Below are positions 16,200-24,054 of a stretch of 43,854 nucleotides of DNA, one piece after another. The notes under the pieces were generated by a model. It worked only from the letters and a program-made list of their open reading frames with translations, was not told where the DNA came from and did no database searches. The stretch's first letter is position 1, and the number at the start of each line of letters is the position of its first letter. The stretch comes from JAHIVN01 sp018816645 (GTDB taxonomy: Bacteria; Patescibacteriota; Dojkabacteria; JAHIVN01): assembly GCA_043816305.1 (NCBI GenBank), contig JBDRHZ010000030.1, forward strand, positions 1 through 43,854. The letters are read 5' to 3'. Both the position numbers and the translations under genes were made by a program.

Positions 16200-16229
16200 A
16201 AAAGAAAAAACTCCCGCTGCTGGGAGTTT
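16200..16229 (-). terminator. intrinsic terminator in the thrS leader
   Basis: On the minus strand AAACTCCC-AGCAGC-GGGAGTTT is a perfect 8-bp stem (16229-16208) followed by TTTTTTCTTT. It lies about 100 bases before the thrS ATG, so it would stop transcription before the gene, and forms the last hairpin of the attenuator. Confidence 0.88.
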
Positions 16230-16261
16230 ATATTTGGGTGAAGAATATAACGACCAGCAGG

Positions 16262-16318
16262 CTAAGCCTTGGTCGTGGTAGTCCTAGATACTAGTTTATA
16301 GATTGAAATATCATTCAT
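16262..16318 (-). CDS. threonine-rich leader peptide of thrS
   Basis: An 18-codon open frame, MNDISIYKLVSRTTTTKA then TAG, with four consecutive Thr codons (ACT ACC ACG ACC). It ends just before a chain of competing hairpins and an intrinsic terminator, and thrS follows. The four Thr codons ahead of a Thr synthetase gene make chance unlikely. The promoter's -10 box ends 6 bases before its ATG, so the transcript probably starts at or next to the start codon, with no room for a Shine-Dalgarno site. It should serve as a sensor of charged tRNA-Thr, not as a functional peptide. Confidence 0.88.
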   Translation of the reverse strand: MNDISIYKLVSRTTTTKA

Positions 16319-16324
16319 GCCATC

Positions 16325-16354
16325 ATTATATCAGCTTTGGATAAATACTTTCAA
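16325..16354 (-). promoter_or_regulatory. promoter of the thrS leader
   Basis: Minus strand: -35 TTGAAA (16354-16349), 18-bp spacer, -10 TATAAT (16330-16325). Five of six and six of six consensus matches. It overlaps the divergent promoter of the VanY gene. Confidence 0.75.
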
Positions 16355-16366
16355 ATTAAGTATAAT
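16337..16366 (+). promoter_or_regulatory. promoter of the VanY-like gene, overlapping the thrS promoter
   Basis: -10 TATAAT at 16361-16366, with a weak -35 TTGGAT at 16337-16342 (18-bp spacer). The ATG at 16376 is 9 bases beyond the -10, implying a leaderless or nearly leaderless message. Confidence 0.5.
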
Positions 16367-16375
16367 CTTACAGAA

Positions 16376-17440
16376 ATGAAGAAGAATACTATTCATAAGC
16401 TGATATTAGGGTGTTTTTTTCTGGTCGGAATTTTTGTATTTTGGGACTTTTTGCTTTTTTCGAGGCTGCAGATCCAAAAAAATCATGACTATCTTGAAAA
16501 AGCATTGTCTCTTTCGAAGAAAATGGTTGATTCTGAGTCTGAGGAGTTCGCATTTGTTGATGCTGTTGCGGAGGATGTAGTGAGCCCAAATGTGAAGATG
16601 TTATCGGAAACTTATGAAACAGAAGAAAAAGTTTTCGACTTTACTGTTACTGCAGACGAAAGCCTGAAAACAGGTAATTATGATCATTATTCTGTTGCCG
16701 GTAGCGATGGCGAGTATAAAGTCTTATTGCTGAACATAAGTATTGGTAAAAACAAGTATAAGCTTACGTTTGAAGATTTGAGCGGAAACACTACATACAA
16801 GGATGTTGAAGTATTTCGCAAAAGTCCATATATTCTTGGAGCAAGTACAGATGTAAAGATCTGGATCAATGGAGATGACCTTTTAGCAGTTGTAGCTAAA
16901 GAATTTTCATTGCCATCAGACTATTATCCTAAAGATTTAGTAGCTATCTCAGATTTTGGTGTTATAGGCCTTGGAAAGGGAATGGTAATCAGGAAGGTTG
17001 CCGCAGCAGATCTCAAGAAAATGAACGAGGCTGCGAAATCAAAAGGATTTGATCTTGTAGTACTATCTTCGTACAGGTCATACGAGACACAAATAAGTAC
17101 TTATACTTACTGGGTAAATGCAGTCGGAAAAGAAGAGGCTGGGAAACGATCGGCCGAACCCGGTCATAGCGAACATCAGCTCGGGACAACACTCGATTTT
17201 ACTTGTGCAGAAGTTGCTCAATCAGGAGAAAATGATTTCGGTAAAACAGGAGCTGGCAAATGGCTTGCAAATAATTCATATAAATTTGGTTTTATTCTCT
17301 CATATCCTCTGGGGAGCGAGGAAGTCACTGGATACAAGCATGAGGCTTGGCACTTTCGCTATATCGGAGTTGAAAACGCAGTGGAAGTACACAAAAGTGG
17401 GAAGATTTTGATTGAGTATCTGAGGGAAGCAAAGTTGTGA
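16376..17440 (+). CDS. membrane-anchored VanY-type D-alanyl-D-alanine carboxypeptidase
   Basis: A zinc peptidase that trims the terminal D-Ala of peptidoglycan stem peptides. The frame is open from 16337, but ATG 16376 (MKKNTIHKLILG) directly precedes the membrane anchor and follows a TATAAT box, so it is the likelier start (354 aa). Visible are the anchor helix (about residues 7-27), a beta-rich spacer of about 170 residues, then the M15B core: SSYRSYETQ, the first zinc motif GHSEHQLGTTLDF (SxHxxGxxxD) and HEAWHFRYIG, which supplies the last zinc ligand. The active domain should face outward. It heads a run of glycosyltransferase genes, matching an envelope role. Confidence 0.9.
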   Translation: MKKNTIHKLILGCFFLVGIFVFWDFLLFSRLQIQKNHDYLEKALSLSKKMVDSESEEFAFVDAVAEDVVSPNVKMLSETYETEEKVFDFTVTADESLKTGNYDHYSVAGSDGEYKVLLLNISIGKNKYKLTFEDLSGNTTYKDVEVFRKSPYILGASTDVKIWINGDDLLAVVAKEFSLPSDYYPKDLVAISDFGVIGLGKGMVIRKVAAADLKKMNEAAKSKGFDLVVLSSYRSYETQISTYTYWVNAVGKEEAGKRSAEPGHSEHQLGTTLDFTCAEVAQSGENDFGKTGAGKWLANNSYKFGFILSYPLGSEEVTGYKHEAWHFRYIGVENAVEVHKSGKILIEYLREAKL

Positions 17441-17487
17441 TAAAGTGGTAAGATATGAAGGAGTAGGTAATTTATAAATGAACTAAA

Positions 17488-18672
17488 ATGAAGCGTAGGA
17501 AAATAGCAGTTGACATAACCTCATTTAGTGATCAGTACAAGGATCGCGGTATTGGCACTTATGCTAGAAACGTTGTATCAGAACTTATTAAAAGTGATGA
17601 TTTCGAATGGCACTTACTCGGATTTGTTTCCTCCGAACACTTGTTTAAAAAAGAAGACATGTTTTTTCACTCTTTAGGTGAGCCCAGTCTTTCCACACCG
17701 AAGAATTTTTTCAGATTTAAATCCAGCTTCCTTCCTCTAATAGAAGAAATCAAAACAGATCTTTACTTCGCACCGCATTTTGAGAGAGGTCTGCCGATCG
17801 GCAGTACAAAAGTAGCACTTATGATTCATGATGTTTCTCCCTTTCTTTCCAGTAAATATTCAACAAAAGGATTTTTTACAAATCTTCTAAAAGGAATTTT
17901 CTACAAATACAACCTGGGAAGAGCAAAACTGGCTGATCTGGTTTTGACCAATTCGAATTTCACGAAGGAAGAGCTGGTAAAAATCGGATTCAGAAGAGAA
18001 TCAGTTATAGTTACGCATCTTGGCTTGTCAAAAGACTTTGATTTATCAGGCCTTGAGAAAATCGAAGACAGAGGATCAATATTAAAGAAATATGGGATTA
18101 CTAAGCCATACATCCTCTATTATGGAGGTTTTGAACCAAATAAAAATACAGACAAGTTATTTGAAGTTTTTGCTAAAGTCCGAACGGAAACAGATGTAAA
18201 ACTTGTCATAGCTGACAAAAACTTTGAAACTAAAGATGGAGTTATCAACGCAAAAACAACGGAAACCAGAAGAGGTCTAGACAAAATTGAGAATTTAGAC
18301 TTGAAGAATGATGTTATAATAAAGAGCTTTTTCAATTGGAGGGATCTCCCGATTATTTGCGCTGAGGCCTACGCGTTTGTGCATCTCTCGAATTATGAAG
18401 GGTTTGGCCTGGCTATCCTTGAGGCGATGTCAAGCGGATGTCCGCTGATAGCAGCAGATCGAAGTTCATATCCAGAGGTTGTTGGGGATGCTGGACTATT
18501 GGTAGACCCGGATGACGTTGATTCGACAGCAAAGGCAGTCCTTAGTGTTATCACAGATGAAATGTTAAGGGAAAAACTGAGAATAGCCGGGAAGAAGAGG
18601 TCAAAGATATTTAGCTGGGAGGCGTGTGCTGATCAGACTTTAGCTGCCTTCAAGAATATATTAGATAAGTAA
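17488..18672 (+). CDS. GT4-family glycosyltransferase (GT-B fold)
   Basis: A 394-aa cytosolic or membrane-peripheral glycosyltransferase. The N-terminal acceptor half includes the glycine-rich loop DRGIGTYARN; the C-terminal donor half has YILYYGGFEPNKN and the nucleotide-sugar motif NYEGFGLAILEAMSSGCPL (E-x7-E), then EVVGDAGLLVDPDD. Such enzymes move a sugar from an NDP-sugar onto a lipid-linked or capsular acceptor with retention of configuration. The next gene starts 8 bases after its stop, so the two GT4 genes are surely cotranscribed. Sugar and acceptor are not readable from the sequence. Confidence 0.92.
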   Translation: MKRRKIAVDITSFSDQYKDRGIGTYARNVVSELIKSDDFEWHLLGFVSSEHLFKKEDMFFHSLGEPSLSTPKNFFRFKSSFLPLIEEIKTDLYFAPHFERGLPIGSTKVALMIHDVSPFLSSKYSTKGFFTNLLKGIFYKYNLGRAKLADLVLTNSNFTKEELVKIGFRRESVIVTHLGLSKDFDLSGLEKIEDRGSILKKYGITKPYILYYGGFEPNKNTDKLFEVFAKVRTETDVKLVIADKNFETKDGVINAKTTETRRGLDKIENLDLKNDVIIKSFFNWRDLPIICAEAYAFVHLSNYEGFGLAILEAMSSGCPLIAADRSSYPEVVGDAGLLVDPDDVDSTAKAVLSVITDEMLREKLRIAGKKRSKIFSWEACADQTLAAFKNILDK

Positions 18673-18680
18673 ATCATACG

Positions 18681-19874
18681 ATGGGTCAACGCAATCTCAA
18701 GATTGGTTATGTCATCAAGTACTTCCATCCGATAAAAGGCGGTGCTGAGAATAACCTCTTGAACATAGCTTTGAGAAGTGTCGAGCACGGCTATGAAGTA
18801 CACGTCTTTACATCTGACAGGAAAGGGAAGGAAAGGTGTGAGAGACTTGAAGACGAGTATGAGGGGATCAAAATTCATCGGTCAAAGACTCTGTTCGATT
18901 TCAGTCATTATCTAGGCGTATACCCATCCCTGTTATCAAATATTCTAAAGTACGATCTTGATATTATTCATACCTCGGGCTTCGGCTTCATCTGGCATGA
19001 CTTTGTATTGATTCTGAAAAAACTATTCTCAAGAAAAACGAAGTTTATATGTACACCGCATGGCCCTTTCATGGCTCTTGGAAAGTACAATGTTGTCCAA
19101 AGAATTTTGAAATTCAGCTACACTGCTGTTCAAAGACTGTTTCTTAATTGGCTGTATGATGCTGTTATTCAGGTGAATACTTTTCAATGGCAGTGGATAC
19201 TCAAGTATGGAATCAACAAGAAGAAGGTAGTGTTTGTGCCAAATGGGATTTCCTCAGATGTTGTTAATACTGTAGTATCGGAAAAACAACTGAAGGATTT
19301 CAAGAAAGAGCATGATCTCCAAAAGAAGTTTATCATAAGCTCGCTTGGAAGGATTACTGAATATAAAGGGATTCAGCACCTTGTACAGGTTTTGCCGGAG
19401 CTGCTTGAAATTAAAAGCAATATTGTACTTTTGATCATGGGACGTGATGAAGGATATGTGAGGAAACTAAAGACGCAGGTCGAAAAGCTTAGACTCAAAG
19501 ATAGCGTCCGCTTAATCGTTAATGTGAGTGAAGAAGTGAAGTATGTCGGGCTTGAGTCTTCCGAGATTTTCTATTTTGGTAGCCAGTGGGAAGCTTTTGG
19601 GATTGTTCTGCTTGAGGCGATGTCCAAGAGCAATGCATTCGTTTCAACTAAAACAGAGGGCGGAAACTTTCTTACGACCGATGGGGTAAACGGATATCTT
19701 TATGATTACGGAGATACAGATAAGCTCTTGGAATTATTGAAAGATGTCATTAAAGACGAGGCGAAAATGCGAGCAATGCAGAAAGAAAACCTTGAGCGGG
19801 TGAGAAAGTATACTTGGGGCAATATATATATAAAATACTATTTACCGATACTCGATTCATTGATTGGAGGCTAA
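18681..19874 (+). CDS. GT4-family glycosyltransferase (GT-B fold)
   Basis: The 397-aa protein is a second retaining GT4 enzyme: N-terminal KGGAENNLLNIA loop, HTSGFGFIWHD, CTPHGPF, then the donor half SLGRITEYKGIQHLVQ and EAFGIVLLEAMSKSN (E-x7-E). It likely adds the next sugar to the same glycan as the enzyme encoded upstream. The start ATG is 8 bases after the previous stop. The next gene's open frame begins before this gene ends, but its likely ATG (19919) lies 45 bases downstream. Confidence 0.92.
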   Translation: MGQRNLKIGYVIKYFHPIKGGAENNLLNIALRSVEHGYEVHVFTSDRKGKERCERLEDEYEGIKIHRSKTLFDFSHYLGVYPSLLSNILKYDLDIIHTSGFGFIWHDFVLILKKLFSRKTKFICTPHGPFMALGKYNVVQRILKFSYTAVQRLFLNWLYDAVIQVNTFQWQWILKYGINKKKVVFVPNGISSDVVNTVVSEKQLKDFKKEHDLQKKFIISSLGRITEYKGIQHLVQVLPELLEIKSNIVLLIMGRDEGYVRKLKTQVEKLRLKDSVRLIVNVSEEVKYVGLESSEIFYFGSQWEAFGIVLLEAMSKSNAFVSTKTEGGNFLTTDGVNGYLYDYGDTDKLLELLKDVIKDEAKMRAMQKENLERVRKYTWGNIYIKYYLPILDSLIGG

Positions 19875-19918
19875 AAACTTCTTTCTTTGATATAATTAGG
19901 GGCATATTTTCTATCACT

Positions 19919-21595
19919 ATGAGTAGAAGCGAGAAGATAACAAAAAGGGTTTTCGAGATGCTTCCGGGCCTTATTTCCTGGTTTGTCATCACTTTGCCTA
20001 TCTGGGGCGGGCTTCTTATGCCTGAGATTACTGCATATTTTATACTTAGCTTTAATGCTTTCTGGGTTTACAAGTCGCTTTCATCAGTTATATTTTTCAC
20101 GATAGGCTTCTTCAAGATACGCAACAATGAAAATGTTGACTGGATGAGCAAACTAAGGAGACTGGAGAATGTTGAGAATAGTAGCAAACAACTTTTACAG
20201 GAGGTAGAGGAGCTGAAATCCAAGCGCTTTAGTCCGATTTACTTTGACAAGCGATCAGAACTCAAATATCCTTCCCTTGTAAAGAGGTTGATTTTTAGTT
20301 TCGAGAAAAGGAAGGCGGTCAGATTCTTGAAGAGTGAAATGAAAGATCTACAGAGACTTGGAACTAAGGTTTTGATAAATTGGAAAGAAATTCGTCATAT
20401 TATCATTATTCCCTTTTGGAAGGAACCTATCGATGTCTTGAAGAGAAGCCTGGATAGGCTCGCGGCCCAGACTTTTCCGGGATCAAATATTACAGTGGTT
20501 TTAGGTGCAGAAGAAAGGCATCTGCCGGCATTTGAGATAGCTAAACAGCTCAGAGATGAGTACAAAGATAAGTTTGAGCATTTTTGGATCAACAATCATA
20601 GACTGACCGGAGATGAGATCGTAGGCAAAGCGTCAAATATGGCTAGTTGCGGAAGATTGACTCAGCGAAAGATCGAAAAACTTGGGTGGGATAAGGATAA
20701 GATTACGATTACCAGCTGTGACTGTGATACCCAATTTCATGAAAGATATCTTGCCTACCTGACATATCTATTTGTCACGGATCCTGATAGAAACTTTCAT
20801 TTCTATGCTGCTCCGATGGTATTTTATGCTAACTTTTGGAAAGTTCCTCTCTATTCTAGAGTTGCAAATACTACATTCACTATAAATAATATTGCAAGTT
20901 CGGCGCGCATTGATAAATTTATTCAGATATCTTCCTACTCCTTCTCCTGGAGAATGCTTGAAGGTATCGACTTCTGGTCTGTAGACATCATCCCTGAGGA
21001 TTTTCACATGTTTTTCAAGGCTTTGTATAAATATGGAGATAAAGTAATGACGGTTCCTATTCATCTCAAGAACCTTTCTGATGCTGCAGAATCTCTGGAT
21101 CATCGGGGAACCATAAAAAACCAGTATGAGCAGGTGAAGAGATGGGCCTGGGGGGTCAGTGATGATGGTTGGATGCTCCGCCAGTTACTCAAGTCCAAGA
21201 AAAAGAGCTTGTATATGTTTTACCGTACTTTTCATACCATTTGGGATCACCTAACATGGTCAATTATCTCGTTTATTCTTATGTTTGGTGCAAATATTCC
21301 AACGCTTGTAAATAAAAGGTTTTCGATGACTGTTTTTGGGCAGAAGCTGCCAAAGGTTTCATCTTTTATGATGACGGCAACATCAGCAGCTTTTATACTG
21401 ACAATTGTTCTCGATTTCTTTTTGAAGCCAAGGAGGGAAAAGAAGGTGAGCATATTTAAAGCTGTTATCGAGCAGTTTCAGTGGATAGCCTTTCCGGTGA
21501 CAGGACTTATTTTTGGTGCTATCCCAGGGCTTGATGCTCAAACGAGACTCCTATTTGGTAAATATATGGAGTATAGGCTGACTGAAAAACACTAA
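19919..21595 (+). CDS. membrane GT2-family glycosyltransferase (processive-type, QxxRW)
   Basis: Two N-terminal membrane helices (about residues 15-60), a coiled-coil segment, a large cytosolic GT-A domain and three or four C-terminal helices. The GT-A domain shows EPIDVLKRSLDRLAAQTF, the metal-binding TSCDCDTQFHE, a catalytic-base-like EDFHMFFKALY and QVKRWAWG (QxxRW), a set shared with cellulose- and hyaluronan-synthase-like enzymes. It may polymerise or export a glycan. The open frame extends back to 19814, but that part lies inside the previous gene; the ATG at 19919 follows TATAAT (19891-19896) and begins the sensible N-terminus. It overlaps the convergent next gene by 4 bases. Confidence 0.85.
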   Translation: MSRSEKITKRVFEMLPGLISWFVITLPIWGGLLMPEITAYFILSFNAFWVYKSLSSVIFFTIGFFKIRNNENVDWMSKLRRLENVENSSKQLLQEVEELKSKRFSPIYFDKRSELKYPSLVKRLIFSFEKRKAVRFLKSEMKDLQRLGTKVLINWKEIRHIIIIPFWKEPIDVLKRSLDRLAAQTFPGSNITVVLGAEERHLPAFEIAKQLRDEYKDKFEHFWINNHRLTGDEIVGKASNMASCGRLTQRKIEKLGWDKDKITITSCDCDTQFHERYLAYLTYLFVTDPDRNFHFYAAPMVFYANFWKVPLYSRVANTTFTINNIASSARIDKFIQISSYSFSWRMLEGIDFWSVDIIPEDFHMFFKALYKYGDKVMTVPIHLKNLSDAAESLDHRGTIKNQYEQVKRWAWGVSDDGWMLRQLLKSKKKSLYMFYRTFHTIWDHLTWSIISFILMFGANIPTLVNKRFSMTVFGQKLPKVSSFMMTATSAAFILTIVLDFFLKPRREKKVSIFKAVIEQFQWIAFPVTGLIFGAIPGLDAQTRLLFGKYMEYRLTEKH

Positions 21596-23070
21596 TCTGC
21601 AATGGGTTCGTATATTTGATAATTTTCAAATACGGTGCTTTCTTCGAAATTGTTTTCCTCTAAAAATTTCTCAAGTTCACTAGAGTCTTGAGAATACCTG
21701 TCAATTACGACAAGATCTGGGGAATTTTTGGTTAGGTCTGATTTTACTTCTCCAAATTGGTGACAAGCATCCTGACTGGTCAAGTATCTGGATGGTGCAT
21801 TGATTGTGTAGAGTCTATATATCCAAGGGTTGTCTGCCCAAACATAGATATTGCGAATGTCGGAGTAATTCTGAGAAAGGTAGGTGTTGAATCTGTAGGT
21901 TTGATAAACATCTTCTCCAAAGAATTTTACATAGGAAGTTGTATCAATTGTCCCGGTCAGGTATTTAATAAAGTTTGAATAATATCCGCTCATGCTTATC
22001 GGCGAATATATTCTCTTGCCGGAAGTAAAAAGATTCAAAAAAACAAGTATCGTAGAAATGAACAGAAAAAGTTTAGGTATGTACTCCTTAGAATTTTTCG
22101 CATTAACGAGATTTAAAAGTAATCTTGTCGTTAGTATAGAAAAAACGGGAACGATTTGAATAAGCAAGTGAGATTCCGAGGTGTTGTGAAGAAGGGCGGA
22201 GTAACAGGCGATAAATGCCCAAAAAGTTATCAGAAGATTATTTTGGCTGATCTTTTTAGACTTATATTGTGAGATAAAAAACATTATTGAGATAATAACG
22301 ACAAGACTTCTGAGAAAGAATGTACTAGGAAAGAATACAAATCCCAGACCTCCTTGTGGAGAAGTCAGCATGCTTGATAAATTATGAACCAAAGCGTTGT
22401 GCAAGAAATAATCAAAGATATCATTTTTGATCAAGTAAAAGATTCCCAGTAGTATCGGAACGAGAAACCCAAGAGACAAAGCAAGAAGTTGATTTTTACC
22501 TCTACGAAGAACAACTATGAAAAAAGCCAAGAGGAGAATGATTTCTGGGATCACAAAAAGATTGAAGACTGTGGCAGTTCCAAATGAAACTCCAGCGATA
22601 AGATAGTTTAGTGGTTTTCCGATACAAAGCTCGTACAAGCCCAGCAGGACAAAAAATGTTGAGAAAGTTTCTGGGCTGGCAATGTTTGCACCGATTACCG
22701 GGAGTCCAAGAAGAAGTGTTGAAAAAAGGGCAGAGATCAAACCAGTCTTGGGTCCCAGCAGCTTTGATGAGATTTTGAAAATCAAGACAACGCTCAGAAT
22801 ACTGAAAATGAGATTTATTCCCTTTAACGCGAAAATACTGTAGCTGCTGATCATATTTGCTACAAAGTAAATACTGAATATTCCTGGTGGCAGACTAGTC
22901 CAAAGATCTTTATAAAGATCTTTACCGAGCTGAAGTTGGTAAGCTAATGCCGAAAAATTTCCCTCACTTGGATCCCAGTGGGGTTCGAAAAGAGCCGGTG
23001 TTCGGAGAAGTATCAGCAATAAGATAATAATGCCTAGGAAAATTATCTCTTTGTTTAATTTCTTTTTCAT
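21592..23070 (-). CDS. ArnT/PMT-like integral membrane glycosyltransferase (GT-C, GT39-like)
   Basis: A 492-aa multispanning protein with about ten to twelve hydrophobic helices. The first extracytoplasmic loop PHWDPSEGNFSALAYQLQLG carries the acidic residues that in ArnT/PMT-type enzymes act on polyprenyl-phosphate sugars, followed by KDLWTSLPPGIFSIYF. A soluble C-terminal region of about 140 residues ends the protein. It would transfer sugars at the outer membrane face. The DPM1-like gene overlaps its start by 4 bases (ATGA), so the lipid-sugar donor is probably made by that translationally coupled partner. A paralogue is at 40380. Confidence 0.85.
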   Translation of the reverse strand: MKKKLNKEIIFLGIIILLLILLRTPALFEPHWDPSEGNFSALAYQLQLGKDLYKDLWTSLPPGIFSIYFVANMISSYSIFALKGINLIFSILSVVLIFKISSKLLGPKTGLISALFSTLLLGLPVIGANIASPETFSTFFVLLGLYELCIGKPLNYLIAGVSFGTATVFNLFVIPEIILLLAFFIVVLRRGKNQLLALSLGFLVPILLGIFYLIKNDIFDYFLHNALVHNLSSMLTSPQGGLGFVFFPSTFFLRSLVVIISIMFFISQYKSKKISQNNLLITFWAFIACYSALLHNTSESHLLIQIVPVFSILTTRLLLNLVNAKNSKEYIPKLFLFISTILVFLNLFTSGKRIYSPISMSGYYSNFIKYLTGTIDTTSYVKFFGEDVYQTYRFNTYLSQNYSDIRNIYVWADNPWIYRLYTINAPSRYLTSQDACHQFGEVKSDLTKNSPDLVVIDRYSQDSSELEKFLEENNFEESTVFENYQIYEPIAD

Positions 23071-23801
23071 TTCAGGATTTTATTGAATTTGAGCTGCCAG
23101 ACTCGCAGGAAGGCCTCAAGAAAAATTTTCCTGCTCATCTTTGCCTTTCCCTTTATACGATCCGGAAAGACAATCGGAATCTCTACATACGAGAAACCCA
23201 TCTTAGCGACGCGATATTTCATTTCGATTGCGAAGGAGTATCCTTCGGACTTTATGTCGTCCAGACCAATTTTCTCAAGCACTTGCCTTTTATACATTAC
23301 AAAACCTGCAGTAAAATCCTTGATATTGACTCCAAGAATTGTACGCGAATAGAAACTACCTCCCTTGCTGATAAATTTCCGGATCAAACTCCAGTTTTCG
23401 ACACTGCCGCCTTTTATGTTTCTTGAGCCAATGACCACGTCATTTGCTGCAATTTTTTCTAGGAACGCAGGAATATACTCTGGTTTATGTGAGAAATCGG
23501 CATCCATAGTAAGAATGTAATCATAGCTTTTTTCAATTGCCTGCTTGAAAGCTGTAATGTATGCACTGGCAAGACCAAGCTTGCCTTCTCGGTGTATGAC
23601 TGTTACTTGAAAAGGAGATGTAGTAAATTCTTTAGCTAACTTATCGGCGATATCTCCAGTTCCATCTGGAGAATTGTCATCTATGATAATTATTGTCGTA
23701 TCGATTTGAATTTCCGAGAGTGCTTCTCTATTATCTCTTATAATACCGTCTAAGTTATCTTTCTCGTTATAAGTTGGTATGGCTATTGCAAGTCTCTTCA
23801 T
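23067..23801 (-). CDS. polyprenyl-phosphate mannose/glucose synthase-like GT2 (DPM1 type)
   Basis: A 244-aa GT-A enzyme lacking membrane helices, the size of DPM1-like synthases. Motifs are AIPTYNEKDNL (residues 6-16), IIDDNSPDGTGD, MDADFSHKPEY (the DxD metal site) and GSRNIKGGSVENW, with the C-terminal SEGYSFAIEMKYRVAKMG block typical of dolichol/polyprenol-phosphate mannosyltransferases. It transfers a sugar from GDP- or UDP-sugar to polyprenyl phosphate on the cytosolic side. It is the first gene of a two-gene operon; its stop overlaps the start of the ArnT-like gene, which would use the product. Confidence 0.92.
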   Translation of the reverse strand: MKRLAIAIPTYNEKDNLDGIIRDNREALSEIQIDTTIIIIDDNSPDGTGDIADKLAKEFTTSPFQVTVIHREGKLGLASAYITAFKQAIEKSYDYILTMDADFSHKPEYIPAFLEKIAANDVVIGSRNIKGGSVENWSLIRKFISKGGSFYSRTILGVNIKDFTAGFVMYKRQVLEKIGLDDIKSEGYSFAIEMKYRVAKMGFSYVEIPIVFPDRIKGKAKMSRKIFLEAFLRVWQLKFNKILK

Positions 23802-23905
23802 CGAATCAAGCTTAAAGGTTAATTTATGGTACAGGAATTTGAATAAATTGGCTAAGTACCATTTTAAAGAAGTAAAGATTATTATTCAAATTCCTTCACC
23901 ACTGC

Positions 23906-23922
23906 GTCCCGCTCAGCGGGAC
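23906..23922. repeat. short GC-rich palindrome (GTCCCGC/GCGGGAC)
   Basis: Perfect 7-bp arms with a TCA loop, between divergent glycosyltransferase genes in a 253-base gap. The arms are identical to those in the tRNA-Lys D-loop insert (12662-12678). Flanking GTTAAGTTAAG and TAACTTGAAAC may be the outer ends of a larger element. No gene is seen in 23802-24054. Confidence 0.75.
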
Positions 23923-24054
23923 TGCGTTAAGTTAAGCAATTCTTGGCAATGTGCTAGCGAAGTGAGCCTAACTTGAAACCCTGTGAAGTTTACCATATTT
24001 GGGAATTGAGTTAAATCATTCAAAGAGGTATGATTTAGCGATATTTAGAGAAAA

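Larger units (their letters stand above)
16200..16318 (-). promoter_or_regulatory. ribosome-mediated threonine attenuator of thrS
   Basis: Four mutually exclusive segments can be seen. Segment 1 (ACGACCA at 16276-16270, within the Thr codons) pairs perfectly with segment 2 (TGGTCGT at 16256-16250), helped by AGGC/GCCT. Segment 2 also holds CTGCTGG (16260-16254), which pairs with CCAGCAG of segment 3 (16223-16217). Segment 3 otherwise forms the terminator with segment 4. A ribosome stalled on Thr codons would mask segment 1, allow 2:3 pairing and permit readthrough into thrS when charged tRNA-Thr is low. Confidence 0.85.

Noticed and set aside
16107..16318. A T-box riboswitch ahead of thrS
   Set aside because: No AGGGTGG-type T-box sequence or specifier stem; the Thr-codon leader peptide explains the terminator.
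22902..22923. A perfect 22-bp palindrome AAAGATCTTTATAAAGATCTTT inside the ArnT-like gene
   Set aside because: It encodes the repeated KDLYKDL of the conserved outer loop; coding repetition explains it better than a regulatory site.
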